From: Gordonia polyisoprenivorans NBRC 16320 = JCM 10675
Lineage (GTDB): Bacteria > Actinomycetota > Actinomycetes > Mycobacteriales > Mycobacteriaceae
Direction of reading: 5' to 3'
Assembly (NCBI RefSeq): GCF_000241325.1
Contig: NZ_BAEI01000025.1
Span: 62,001-126,000, forward strand
DNA length: 64,000 nt
The notes under the pieces were generated by a model. It did not search any database. It had not been told where the DNA came from and was given only the letters and a program-made list of their open reading frames with translations. Made by a program: the position numbers and the translations under genes. Shown here one piece after another: positions 26,585-35,277 of this stretch (its first letter is position 1; every line of letters starts with the position of its first letter).

Positions 26585-27537
26585 GGGTGGCGGCCGCCGG
26601 GAGAATCGACGTCCACGCCCACTACTTCGGCGGCGCCGTCGCCGACCTGATCGCCGGTCGAGGTCCCGGCGGCCCCGACCGGGACCGGTGGACGGCCGAC
26701 ACCGCGCTGGATGTGATGGCCGAGTTCGACATCACCGCCCAGATCCTGTCGTTGCCGTTCACCCCGATGGCGACACCCGACGACCCCGGCTTCGCCACCC
26801 GCTTCGCCCGGCAGGTCAACGAGGACTACGCGGAACTGATCGCCACCCACCCGGGCCGGTTCGGGGCGTTCGCCGTGCTACCCGGAACCGGTGCCGACGA
26901 CATGCTCGACGAAATCGGCTACGCACTCGACACCCTGCACCTCGACGGTATCGCCCTGAACTCGAACATCGGCGGCCACTACCTCGGCTCCGAGTTCATG
27001 GAACCCGTTCTCGCCGAACTGAACCGGCGGCGCACACCGGTGTTCATCCATCCCACCGACTGCGCACACGCCGCCGAACTCGCACTCGGACGACCACGCT
27101 CGGTCATCGAGTTCCCCTTCGACACCGCACGCAACATCGTCAACGCGCTCTACACCGGCGTCTTCCACCGCCATCCGAACCTCGTGCTCATCCTGCCGCA
27201 CTGCGGCGGACCACTGCCCAGCCTCTCCTGGCGCATCAGCGAACACACCACCGTCGCCATCGGACCCGACGACACCCCGATCACGCCACAACACGTCGCC
27301 GACATGCTCGCCCGGCTCTACTACGACACCGCGATGGCCGGCGCTCCCGTCTCATTACTACCCACCCTGCAGATCACCGACATCAGTCACGTCCTCTTCG
27401 GCACCGACTGGCCGGCCGCCCCCGAACCCACCGTCGCCCGCACCATCGACCAACTCGTCCACGCCGGCCTCACCGCCGACGAACTACACGCCATCGAGTA
27501 CGGCAACACGGCAAAACTGTTGAGCCGCTTCGGCTGA
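26581..27537 (+). CDS. Amidohydrolase family 2 (ACMS decarboxylase-like)
   Basis: 318 aa from the GTG at 26581, which overlaps the preceding stop (GTGA). The N-terminus has the metal motif RIDVHAHYF; later come FIHPTD, LILPHCGG and HVLFGTDWP, the conserved His and Asp ligands of the amidohydrolase-2 family. Members include aminocarboxymuconate-semialdehyde decarboxylase and 2-hydroxy-aromatic decarboxylases. Paired with the other hydrolase under MarR control, it likely carries out the next step on the same compound. Confidence 0.85.
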   Translation: MRVAAAGRIDVHAHYFGGAVADLIAGRGPGGPDRDRWTADTALDVMAEFDITAQILSLPFTPMATPDDPGFATRFARQVNEDYAELIATHPGRFGAFAVLPGTGADDMLDEIGYALDTLHLDGIALNSNIGGHYLGSEFMEPVLAELNRRRTPVFIHPTDCAHAAELALGRPRSVIEFPFDTARNIVNALYTGVFHRHPNLVLILPHCGGPLPSLSWRISEHTTVAIGPDDTPITPQHVADMLARLYYDTAMAGAPVSLLPTLQITDISHVLFGTDWPAAPEPTVARTIDQLVHAGLTADELHAIEYGNTAKLLSRFG

Positions 27538-27580
27538 TACATAGCTGCCACCTCATGAGACCGAGCTCACTCGACAATAG

Positions 27581-27592
27581 CGAACATGTTCG
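27581..27592. promoter_or_regulatory. TetR operator 1 (CGAACATGTTCG)
   Basis: Perfect 12-bp palindrome CGAACATGTTCG in the leader of the FMN reductase gene, 31 bp centre-to-centre from an almost identical second site. Two such sites are the mark of a repressor binding as two dimers. Confidence 0.75.
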
Positions 27593-27609
27593 TTAAGCTG
27601 GAAGCGACA

Positions 27610-27625
27610 AACGAACATGTTCGTT
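27610..27625. promoter_or_regulatory. TetR operator 2 (16-bp palindrome)
   Basis: AACGAACATGTTCGTT is a perfect 16-bp palindrome, 23 bp before the FMN reductase start. The regulator is presumably the TetR protein at 28227 in the same operon. Confidence 0.78.
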
Positions 27626-27648
27626 AACGACGACGAGAGGAGTAGGAC

Positions 27649-28215
27649 ATGCGGATTGGTGTGATCTTGGGATCGGTGCGGCAGGGCCGCAAAGGTGAGG
27701 GCGTGGCACGCTGGGTTCTGGAGTCGGCATCCACCCGTGAGGCCACCTACGAGTTGATCGATCTGGCCGAGCACGAGTTGCCACATCTGGCCGAGCCGAT
27801 GCCGCCGATGATGGGCAAGTACATTGACGAACGCACCAAGGCGTGGGCGCACCTGATCGACGGGTACGACGCGTTCATCATCGTGACCGCCGAGTACAAC
27901 CACGGCATCCCCGGCGTGCTGAAGAATGCTCTTGACCACCTGTATGCCGAATGGGGTGGTAAGCCAATCGGTTTCGTCGGCTACGGCGTTGTCGGCGGCG
28001 CCCGCGCGATCGACCAGTTGCGGGTGCTGGCCGGGGTTCTGGGCATGGCCGATGTTCAGCCCGACGTCCAGTTGCAGTTGTGGTCGCCGGCGTTCGACGA
28101 CACCGGTGTCGCCGCCGAGGGCCCGCATGTCGCGGCGCTGGCTAGCGTGTTCGACGCGGTCGAGGACTGGACCCGGTTACTGCGCCCGAATACGGTTGCC
28201 GCCGAACAGAACTGA
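27649..28215 (+). CDS. NADPH-dependent FMN reductase
   Basis: 188 aa flavodoxin-like protein. The flavin phosphate loop GSVRQGRKGEGVARWV is at the N-terminus and the isoalloxazine-contacting motif VTAEYNHGIPGVLKNALDHL lies near residues 83-102; both are diagnostic of the NADPH-dependent FMN reductase (YieF/ChrR) family, which reduces flavins, quinones, chromate or azo dyes. AGGAG precedes the ATG. It heads a cluster with a TetR repressor and a TetX-like monooxygenase and sits behind two palindromic operators, so it is probably induced by a redox-active or aromatic compound. Confidence 0.88.
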   Translation: MRIGVILGSVRQGRKGEGVARWVLESASTREATYELIDLAEHELPHLAEPMPPMMGKYIDERTKAWAHLIDGYDAFIIVTAEYNHGIPGVLKNALDHLYAEWGGKPIGFVGYGVVGGARAIDQLRVLAGVLGMADVQPDVQLQLWSPAFDDTGVAAEGPHVAALASVFDAVEDWTRLLRPNTVAAEQN

Positions 28216-28226
28216 TCGAGCCGATC

Positions 28227-28925
28227 ATGAGTGACACGAAACAGCCACACAGTCGCCGGCGCGGTCCGGCGAAGACAATGCTCTCGCGGCAACGGATCGT
28301 CGACACGACCATCGAGATCATGCGTCGCGAAGGCCTGCGCAAGGCGACGATGCGGCGGGTGGCCCAGGAACTCGACACCGGGGCGGCGTCGCTGTACGTC
28401 TACGTCCGCAACACCGGCGAGTTGCACGCCGCCGTCATCGACGAGCTGCTCGGCACCATCGACGACCCGGGCACCGGAACGTGGCAACAGCAGCTCGTCG
28501 AACTCGTCACCGACTATCGAGACGTATTGATGCGGGATCACGGGCTGGCACGCTCGGCACTGGTGATCCGCCCCAACGGGCCTCACCTGTTGGCATTGTT
28601 CGACCGGATGATGACATTGCTCATCGAGGGCGGTGTCGAACCGGTCAGTGCCGCGTGGGGCGCGGACATGCTGCTGCTTCACGCGACAGCAACCGCCGCC
28701 GAACACGCCGCTCCCGAAGACGGCGACGCCGATGCCGGTGATCTACCCGACGACGTCCACCACGCCCTGACTGTCGCCGTGCAGACCGCCGACTCCACAT
28801 CCACGCCCGCGCTGGCCGAGCACGCCGACGCCGTCATGGCCGGCACCCCGGCCCAGCGGTGGGCATGGACACTGAACACCCTCATCGCCGGTATCGCAGC
28901 CGGCGAACGACCCCCCATCCCCTGA
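28227..28925 (+). CDS. TetR-family regulator of the reductase/monooxygenase cluster
   Basis: 232 aa. Helix-turn-helix region about 20-65 (RIVDTTIEIMRREGLRKATMRRVAQELDTGAASLYVYVRNTGELHAAVID), followed by a longer all-helical domain of the TetR_C type related to tetracycline repressors. It starts 11 bp after the FMN reductase and is followed 40 bp later by the monooxygenase, so the repressor sits inside the operon it likely controls through the palindromes at 27581 and 27610. Confidence 0.87.
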   Translation: MSDTKQPHSRRRGPAKTMLSRQRIVDTTIEIMRREGLRKATMRRVAQELDTGAASLYVYVRNTGELHAAVIDELLGTIDDPGTGTWQQQLVELVTDYRDVLMRDHGLARSALVIRPNGPHLLALFDRMMTLLIEGGVEPVSAAWGADMLLLHATATAAEHAAPEDGDADAGDLPDDVHHALTVAVQTADSTSTPALAEHADAVMAGTPAQRWAWTLNTLIAGIAAGERPPIP

Positions 28926-28965
28926 CCGGCGTCACGCCGGAATACGTTGTGAAAGAAGGACAATC

Positions 28966-30159
28966 ATGACCTCCACCCATTACCCCATCGCCATCATCGG
29001 CGGCGGTCTCGGCGGTCTGACCACCGCCCGGGTGCTGCACGCCAACGGCATCGACGCAGCCATCTTCGAACTCGAACCCGACCGCCACGCACGGACCCAG
29101 GGCGGCATGCTCGACATCCACGACGACAGCGGCCAGGAGGCCCTGCGCGCAGCGGGTCTGCACGAACAGTTTCTCGCCCTGATCCATCCCGGCGGGGAAT
29201 CGATGCGCATCCTCGACACGACCGGCACCGTCCTCTACGAAGAGACCGACACCGGAGAACTCGACCGCCCCGAAATCGATCGCGGCACCCTGCGCGATCT
29301 GCTGCTGGACTCACTACCCGAGGGCACCGTGCACTGGGGCAGCAAAGTCACCACGATCGCGCCCGACGACTCGCAGACCGGCCGGTACCGCGTCGAGCTC
29401 GCCGACGGTGACAGCTTCACCACCGATCTGCTCATCGGCGCCGACGGCGCCTGGTCGAAGGTGCGTCACGTGTTGTCCGACACCATGCCCGACTACACCG
29501 GCATCTCCTTCATCGAAGCCGACCTGTACAACGCCGACACCGACCACCCGGCCGAGGCCGCGGTGATGGGCACCGGCATGCTGTTCGCACTCGGCGGGCC
29601 CACAGGCATCCTCGGGCACCGCGAAACCGACGGCAGCCTGCACTTCTACCTCGGACACCGAGCCGACGAAAACTGGGTCGACACCATCGATTTCAGCGAC
29701 ACCACCGCAGCCAAAGCCGCGATCCTCGAACTCCTCGACGGCTGGGACGACGATCTACGCGGCCTGATCGCCAACGCCGACACCGCACTCACACCCCGCC
29801 GGATCAACGCACTGCCGGTCGGATACTCATGGCCACACACCCCGGGAGTGACCCTGCTCGGCGATGCCGCCCACGTCATGTCACCGTTCGCCGGCGAAGG
29901 TGCCAACCTCGCCATGTACGACGGATCCCGGCTGGCTCTGGCGCTCGCCGCGCACCCCGACGACACCGACGCCGCATTGAAAGCCTATGAGACCGAGCTG
30001 TTCACACGTTCAGCAGCCTCGGCCGGCGACTCCGCCGAAAGCCTCGAGATGATCTTCGCCGACGACGCACCACGCGGCCTGGTCGAGATGTTCACCGCGA
30101 TGGACCGGCCCGGCGCCATCGACGACGCCGCCCAGCAAGCACCCAAGGCCGCTCACTAG
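28966..30159 (+). CDS. FAD-dependent monooxygenase, TetX-like
   Basis: 397 aa class A flavoprotein monooxygenase. FAD motif AIIGGGLGGLTTARVL at 8-23, GADGAWSKVR (DG motif) near 160, and the second FAD motif LLGDAAHVMSPFAGEGANLA near 299-318. From memory, the order and wording of several segments (GGMLDIHDDSGQEALRAAGL, PEIDRGTLRDLLLDSLPEGTV) closely follow TetX, the tetracycline-degrading monooxygenase. Tetracycline as substrate is inference; many TetX-like proteins in soil actinobacteria act on other aromatics. AAAGAAGGA precedes the ATG. It is the last gene of the cluster. Confidence 0.85.
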   Translation: MTSTHYPIAIIGGGLGGLTTARVLHANGIDAAIFELEPDRHARTQGGMLDIHDDSGQEALRAAGLHEQFLALIHPGGESMRILDTTGTVLYEETDTGELDRPEIDRGTLRDLLLDSLPEGTVHWGSKVTTIAPDDSQTGRYRVELADGDSFTTDLLIGADGAWSKVRHVLSDTMPDYTGISFIEADLYNADTDHPAEAAVMGTGMLFALGGPTGILGHRETDGSLHFYLGHRADENWVDTIDFSDTTAAKAAILELLDGWDDDLRGLIANADTALTPRRINALPVGYSWPHTPGVTLLGDAAHVMSPFAGEGANLAMYDGSRLALALAAHPDDTDAALKAYETELFTRSAASAGDSAESLEMIFADDAPRGLVEMFTAMDRPGAIDDAAQQAPKAAH

Positions 30160-30165
30160 CTGAAC

Positions 30166-31377
30166 TCACAACCCCTGCGGATACCAGAACGCGCGGTAGG
30201 TGGTCATCATCCCCGACAGGGTCGCGTCGTAGATCAGGTGCCCGGTCCGGTCGAAGGACGCCACGTGTCCGGTGGTGCCCCATCCGCCGAACACCGAACC
30301 GTCGGACAGTGTTTCGACGTTGCCCATCGCCCAGGCGGTGAGGTGGTCGGGATGGGTCCACCGCGACACCAGGCTGACGGTGCCCTTCTTCCAGTCAGGC
30401 CGGATGGTGAGGATCGACGACGGGCCGCCGGTGCCGGGAAGGCTGGAGTTGTTGTCGAAGAGCCGAATCGTGCCGTCGGGCAACAGCTCCGCGTCGTGCT
30501 GATTGCGGAACGTCGCGTTGTCGGCGACCCGCATGGTGGACCGATTGCCGCCGATCACCGCACGCACGGCGCCGGTGGTTCCGTCGACGAGGTACAGCGC
30601 CGAGGTGTTGCGTGAGGACACCAGGTAGTTGCCCTTGCCGTCGGGGAAGATGCTGTTGATGTGGAAGTAGTCGAGTCCCTGGCCCGGCAGCGGCAGCGGC
30701 GTGGTGGTTGCGGTCACCGGAACGTGAGACAGTGCGTCCCAAGAGAATTCGGTTCTGCCGCTGTCGATGTCGATGATGTAGAAGTGCGAGTCGACGACGG
30801 GGACCCGTGCTCCGTTGACCACGGCGGTGGTGCGCGCGTAGCTGGTCACCGCGGCGCGGCGTCCGTCGGGCAGGATGCGGAACTCGTGCAGGTCACCGGA
30901 GGTGCCGACCGGCGTCCGGAGTTGGTGCAGCACTTGGAAGTTGCGGTCGGCGATGAAGTAGGTCCCGTCGCCATGACCGGCACCGTTGGCACCCTGCCAC
31001 CACGTGTACACACGCTGCCCGCGGTAGGTCTGTATCTGGAAGTTGCCGGCCTCCTGACCTTGTGGGATGACCCGTTGGTGCAGCAGCGCCCCGTTGCGGG
31101 CGCGGACCTGCAGCGTCACCGGGTCGTGGGCACCGATGGCCCCGATCGCTCGCGGTACGGCGGGGTTGTTCAGCAGGTCGGCGGGTGCCAGCAGAATCAC
31201 GCCACCGAGACCGGGATTGCGATCCAATGTCACCGTGTAGCCGTTGGAGGCCGGTGGCGCAGCAGATGCCGTCGGCGCCGGCATCACGCCGAACCCGACG
31301 AGCGCCGACAAAAGGATCGAGAGCCACAGGCGCACGGCCACATTCTTCGTCACCCGAAGCACTCTGCCGCCGACCAT
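30166..31377 (-). CDS. Secreted arylsulfotransferase-family protein
   Basis: 403 aa with an N-terminal signal peptide (basic start, hydrophobic LWLSILLSALVGFGVM, cleavage after TASA). The body is a beta-propeller-like repeat protein of the arylsulfotransferase family: DLHEFRILPDGRRA, HINSIFPDGKGNYLVSSRNTSALYLVD and NQHDAELLPDGTIRLFDNN hold the conserved His residues. Family members move sulfate between phenolic compounds; many actinobacterial members are uncharacterised. It is convergent with the TetX-like gene (6-bp gap) and divergent from a small secreted protein. Confidence 0.8.
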   Translation of the reverse strand: MVGGRVLRVTKNVAVRLWLSILLSALVGFGVMPAPTASAAPPASNGYTVTLDRNPGLGGVILLAPADLLNNPAVPRAIGAIGAHDPVTLQVRARNGALLHQRVIPQGQEAGNFQIQTYRGQRVYTWWQGANGAGHGDGTYFIADRNFQVLHQLRTPVGTSGDLHEFRILPDGRRAAVTSYARTTAVVNGARVPVVDSHFYIIDIDSGRTEFSWDALSHVPVTATTTPLPLPGQGLDYFHINSIFPDGKGNYLVSSRNTSALYLVDGTTGAVRAVIGGNRSTMRVADNATFRNQHDAELLPDGTIRLFDNNSSLPGTGGPSSILTIRPDWKKGTVSLVSRWTHPDHLTAWAMGNVETLSDGSVFGGWGTTGHVASFDRTGHLIYDATLSGMMTTYRAFWYPQGL

Positions 31378-31562
31378 CCCCCTGGGGCAAGTCTCTGCCC
31401 GATTTGAGTTCTTCCTGCGCGGATGGCGCGGGGCGAGTAGTCCGCTTCGCCCGATCCGCGTGCCGCACTACTCGTTACGTCGACGGTTGTCCGGCGCACA
31501 GTTCCTCCTACCGGCCCACTCCGGACCGGCCGCCAGAGAACCCAGCCCGAAAGGCCCCCGCC

Positions 31563-31949
31563 ATGAACAAGAAACACCTCATCGGTGTCGCCGCGGTCGC
31601 GACCGGCATCGCCGCCGCAATCACGCCCGCCGCCACCGCCGCAGCCGCCGATCCCCCCGAAGCGCATATCCTGCTGATCGGTACCGACTCGGCTCAGGCC
31701 ACGTGGAACACCCACGGCCGCACCGGATGCTCGGCCACTGTCACCGAAGGCACACAGGTGGAATCGGTCCCGAACATCCCTCCGACCGGTAGTGGCGGGA
31801 TCATCAAGGTCACTCAGAATGCGACGTTGAAGATCACCTGCCCCGGCGGGGTCACGAGCGCCACCGCGCGGCTCTACGGACCGCGCAATCCATTCAACGA
31901 CATGCGGACGAATTTCAACGATTCGACCGGTGATGCCTTCGGGTCGTGA
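31563..31949 (+). CDS. Small secreted protein of unknown function
   Basis: 128 aa. A clear signal peptide (MNKKHLIGVAAVATGIAAA and onward, cleavage near TAAAADP) leaves a mature protein of about 98 residues with two cysteines (in RTGCSATV and ITCPGG) that could form a disulphide. The strand-rich mature part suggests a small beta-sandwich. No family recognised. A strong hairpin follows the stop. Confidence 0.65.
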   Translation: MNKKHLIGVAAVATGIAAAITPAATAAAADPPEAHILLIGTDSAQATWNTHGRTGCSATVTEGTQVESVPNIPPTGSGGIIKVTQNATLKITCPGGVTSATARLYGPRNPFNDMRTNFNDSTGDAFGS

Positions 31950-31965
31950 GTGACCCTGGCGAGTC

Positions 31966-32001
31966 GTGACGGCGCCGCTCCCCCCGCGGCGGTGCCGTCA
32001 C
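31966..32001. terminator. Bidirectional hairpin terminator candidate
   Basis: GTGACGGCGCCGC (31966-31978) pairs with GCGGTGCCGTCAC (31989-32001), 13-bp arms with one G-T pair and a 10-nt loop, between the convergent genes ending at 31949 and 32010. There is no T-run, as is common for actinobacterial terminators. Confidence 0.65.
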
Positions 32002-32009
32002 GGCGTCAC

Positions 32010-32912
32010 TCAGGCCGAGAGCCCCATGCCGACCCGCTCACGCAACGCCTCGATCGCCGCCCGAGCACCCAGATAGTACGGTTTGGGCACCCGAATGACG
32101 TTGGGGCGCAACGCGGAGAGATGCTCGGAATCCTGCACCGAGCACGGCCAGAAATCGTCGGTGCCCGACGCGGGATGGTCGGTTGTCGAGAATTCGAGAC
32201 AGCCGGTCAAAGCGCCACACCGATATTCGATGCCGGTGATGTCGGCCAGCGCGAGCACCTCGACATGCACTCCGGCCGCCGACCCGGACTCCCAGCCGGT
32301 CTTGCGGATTTCGACGCGGTCGTCGAAGGCTGCCAGCAATCCGTGCCGCCCCGCGTTGAGGACCATCCACGGGTAGTCACCGTCGCCGGCGTGCTCGTCG
32401 ACGGCCTCCCACTGCGCCTCGGTCATCGGTTCGCCGTACACCGTCACCCGCCGTCGTTGCGCGCGTCGCCGTCGGGTTCGCTCGGCGGCTTCGGTGCGCT
32501 GCCGTCGCCACCGGGTCAGCGCGGGCGCCACATCGGCGCCCACCCCGGCGGAGTGCAGCGACTCGACGAAGTAGGTGAGGAACTCCGTCTCGTCCCGATG
32601 GAATTGCCCGAACACCCGCGGCCCGTCGACGGTGCGCAGTGTCAGCGTGGGCACCAGCCGCGCACCGATGAATTCGGCGCCGACGATGTCGTCGGCGGCC
32701 ACCTGCATGGTGATGACTCCGCGGCCGGACGCCGCGGCCGAGTTGAATCCGAGAATCCGGGCGTTCGTGATCGCCACGCCCTCGACGGTCGGTTTGAGTC
32801 GGTGCACGGCGACGAACGCGGTGATCGTCTCCCCTTCGAGGAGGTGCGGCTCGAGACAACGCTGCCACTGTGCGGCGCCCAACGCCGACACCACCGGACT
32901 CAACTTGCTCAT
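32010..32912 (-). CDS. Hypothetical protein with PH-like domains
   Basis: 300 aa from the ATG at 32912. Soluble, with two regions that look like bacterial PH/GRAM folds: residues about 20-105 (LEGETITAFVAVHRLKPTVEGVAITNARILGF) and about 180-270 (FDDRVEIRKTGWESG...LADITGIEYRCGALTGCLEFST). They are joined by a very basic helix (RWRRQRTEAAERTRRRRAQRRR). Such domains set expression or membrane-contact thresholds in other bacteria, but no function is known for this one. It is followed by an unrelated SDR gene on the same strand 84 bp upstream. Confidence 0.55.
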   Translation of the reverse strand: MSKLSPVVSALGAAQWQRCLEPHLLEGETITAFVAVHRLKPTVEGVAITNARILGFNSAAASGRGVITMQVAADDIVGAEFIGARLVPTLTLRTVDGPRVFGQFHRDETEFLTYFVESLHSAGVGADVAPALTRWRRQRTEAAERTRRRRAQRRRVTVYGEPMTEAQWEAVDEHAGDGDYPWMVLNAGRHGLLAAFDDRVEIRKTGWESGSAAGVHVEVLALADITGIEYRCGALTGCLEFSTTDHPASGTDDFWPCSVQDSEHLSALRPNVIRVPKPYYLGARAAIEALRERVGMGLSA

Positions 32913-32996
32913 ATCGGGAGCGTACGCCCAGGTCACCGAGGTCGCAGCGCGAGCGAATCAGACACCGGTCTGATTGGTGAGCGTTGCGCGGGACGC

Positions 32997-33704
32997 TCAC
33001 CACTGCAGCGCAGCGTCGTCCTCCCAGAACGTGCCGGTCGGTCCGTCGGGCCCGAGTGAGGCGAGCCGGGCGACGGTCCGGGCGCTGATCTCGGGTGCGC
33101 GCCCGGGATGGCTGCCGGGCTCGCCGCCACCGAGTTCGGTTGCGGTGATCCCGGGTTCGACCGCGTTGATCTTGATGTCGGGATAGGCCTTGGCGTATTG
33201 GACGGTGAGCATCGACACCGCCGCTTTGCTGGAGCCGTACACGATGGACACGAAGTGCGACGCGGGTCGCGACGGTTCGTGGGTCGCCCAGAACGAGCCG
33301 AGAGCGCTGGACACGTTCACCACCACAGGATTCTCGGACTGCTGGAGCAGCGGCAGCGCGGCTTCGGTGACGCGGACGATGCCCACGGCGTTGGTGTCGA
33401 AGACCTCGAGAACGCTCGGACCGTCCATCGCCTCGGTGGCACCACCGGCTCGTTTGGCGATGCCGGCGTTGTTGACGAGCACATCGAGTCCGCCCTCGGC
33501 CGCGATCGTCTCGAATGCGGAGGCCACCGACGCGTCATCGGTGACGTCGAGCTGGACGAACTGCGCCCCGACCTCCTGCGCTGCGGCTCGCCCGCGACCC
33601 TCATCTCGTGCACCGAGGTACACCCGGTGGCCTCGGCCGACGAGGAGGCGTGCGGTTTCCTTGCCGAGGCCCTTGTTGGCCCCGGTGATCACTGTGGTTG
33701 TCAT
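32997..33704 (-). CDS. Short-chain dehydrogenase/reductase (carbonyl-reductase-like)
   Basis: 235 aa. Motifs: TGANKGLG (6-13), NNAG (about 80-83), and SSALGSF with the catalytic YGSSK about 28 residues later, a spacing typical of carbonyl-reductase-like SDRs. The ATG at 33704 is chosen because TTTVITGANKGLG should begin within the first residues. Divergent from the XRE regulator at 33804, which probably controls it. Confidence 0.85.
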   Translation of the reverse strand: MTTTVITGANKGLGKETARLLVGRGHRVYLGARDEGRGRAAAQEVGAQFVQLDVTDDASVASAFETIAAEGGLDVLVNNAGIAKRAGGATEAMDGPSVLEVFDTNAVGIVRVTEAALPLLQQSENPVVVNVSSALGSFWATHEPSRPASHFVSIVYGSSKAAVSMLTVQYAKAYPDIKINAVEPGITATELGGGEPGSHPGRAPEISARTVARLASLGPDGPTGTFWEDDAALQW

Positions 33705-33803
33705 GCATCGATCCTCGCGCGTCGGCGGGTTGATAGGCAGCCGTCTGATTGTCGTAGGACTCGCAGTACCAGGACACCGCGCGGACTGCGGGAGCAAACT
33801 GAA

Positions 33804-34670
33804 GTGGTGCGCGTGGTGAAGAACGAGGAGTTCGGCAAGACCGTCCGGCGTCATCGGGAGCGCCTCTCACCAGAAGCGGTCGGCCTCCCGGGTGGTGGGC
33901 GGCGGCGCGCTCCGGGTCTGCGTCGCGAAGAGCTCGCCATGACCGCCGGTATCTCGGTGGACTATCTGACCCGGCTCGAGCAGGGCCGGGCGACGTCCCC
34001 TTCTCCGCAGGTCGTCGAATCGTTGACGCGAGCGCTGCGTCTTCCCGACGCGGACCGCGAACGGCTGTTCCTGCTCGCCGGCTATACCGCGCCCGGCATC
34101 GGGCTCATCCGCACCCGGATCGCACCGAGTGTCACGCGGATGCTCGACCGCCTCGCCGGCACACCGGTCGTGGTGTATGACGCCGCGTGGAATCTGCTGA
34201 TCGCCAACCCCGCCTATGACGCACTCATGGGCGACACGTCGGTCCTCACGCGTTGGGAGCGGAATGCTCTGTGGCGCAACATCCACGGCCCGGCATCACG
34301 TGCCCGTCAGAGCGCGCAGGAGCACGACGCACAGATCAAGCGGCTCGTCGCCGATCTCCGCATGACGGCAGTACGCTATCCGACCGATCCGACGCTGCGC
34401 GATCTGATCGATGAATTGACCTCGTCGAGTGCGAGATTCACCGAACTCTGGGAGTCCGCCGACGATGCGCCGGCCCCCGACGCCGCACGTCACAAGGTGA
34501 TCGATCACCCGACGGTCGGGCCGATCACCCTCGACTGCGACACCCTCGTCGTCGCCGGCGACGACCTGCGCATCATGATCTACACTGCGGAGCCGGACAC
34601 TGCCGATGCCGAGAAGCTGGACCTGGCAATCGTTCTCGGCACGCAGGCACTGTCATTACGTGGACCGTGA
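33804..34670 (+). CDS. XRE-family regulator with MmyB-like ligand domain
   Basis: 288 aa from the GTG at 33804, about 9 nt after GGAG; in-frame GTGs at 33807, 33813 and 33816 are alternatives. N-terminal helix-turn-helix (LRREELAMTAGISVDYLTRLEQGRATSPSPQVVESLTRALRL) is followed by a PAS-like domain (TPVVVYDAAWNLLIANPAYDAL) of the MmyB type, which binds fatty acids or other ligands. Regulators of this class commonly sit divergent to an SDR, as here. The 3' end overlaps the convergent AhpD-like gene by 15 bp. Confidence 0.83.
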   Translation: MVRVVKNEEFGKTVRRHRERLSPEAVGLPGGGRRRAPGLRREELAMTAGISVDYLTRLEQGRATSPSPQVVESLTRALRLPDADRERLFLLAGYTAPGIGLIRTRIAPSVTRMLDRLAGTPVVVYDAAWNLLIANPAYDALMGDTSVLTRWERNALWRNIHGPASRARQSAQEHDAQIKRLVADLRMTAVRYPTDPTLRDLIDELTSSSARFTELWESADDAPAPDAARHKVIDHPTVGPITLDCDTLVVAGDDLRIMIYTAEPDTADAEKLDLAIVLGTQALSLRGP

Positions 34671-35249
34671 GCGATCCCCGCGCCCCATCGCGTAGAACTC
34701 CTCGTTGGGCCGCAGATTGGTGGCGTTGGCGATCCGGTTGGACATCCCGAAGAACGCCGAGATCGACGCGATGTCCCAAGCGTCCTCGTCGGTGAAGCCG
34801 TGGGATTTCAGTGCGTCGTAATCGGATTCGGACACCGCGTAGGCCTCGGTCGAGACCTTGAGGGCGAAATCGAGCATGGCGCGTTGACGATCGGTGATGT
34901 CGGCCTTGCGATAGTTGGCGGCGACCTGATCGGCGATCAGCGGATTCTTGGCCCGGATGCGCAGGATCGCACCGTGGGCGACGACGCAGTACTGGCATTG
35001 GTTGGGGCTCGACGTGGCGACGACGATCATCTCGCGGTCGGCCTTGGTCAGATTCCCGGGCTTGTCCATCAACGCGTCGTGGTAGGCGACGAATGCCCGG
35101 AATTCGTCGGGGCGCCGGGCCAGCAGGAGGAACACGTTGGGGATGAAACCCGACTTCTCCTGTACCGCGAGGATGCGCTCACGCACATCATCGGGAAGGT
35201 CTTCGAGCGTCGGCGTCTCGAACCTGCTGATCGGGTGGGCGTCGGTCAT
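34656..35249 (-). CDS. AhpD-like peroxidase-related enzyme
   Basis: 197 aa all-helical protein with the carboxymuconolactone decarboxylase/AhpD motif CQYCVVAHGAI (CxxCxxxH, near residues 85-92). AhpD-type proteins are thiol peroxidase partners that use this disulphide and the His as a proton relay. The C-terminal FFGMSNRIANATNLRPNEEFYAMGR is typical of the peroxidase-related (YP_) subfamily. It lies 28 bp after the secreted hydrolase gene on the same strand. Confidence 0.85.
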   Translation of the reverse strand: MTDAHPISRFETPTLEDLPDDVRERILAVQEKSGFIPNVFLLLARRPDEFRAFVAYHDALMDKPGNLTKADREMIVVATSSPNQCQYCVVAHGAILRIRAKNPLIADQVAANYRKADITDRQRAMLDFALKVSTEAYAVSESDYDALKSHGFTDEDAWDIASISAFFGMSNRIANATNLRPNEEFYAMGRGDRSRST

Positions 35250-35277
35250 GGTTGCTCCGTCTCAGCTGGGAGATAGG

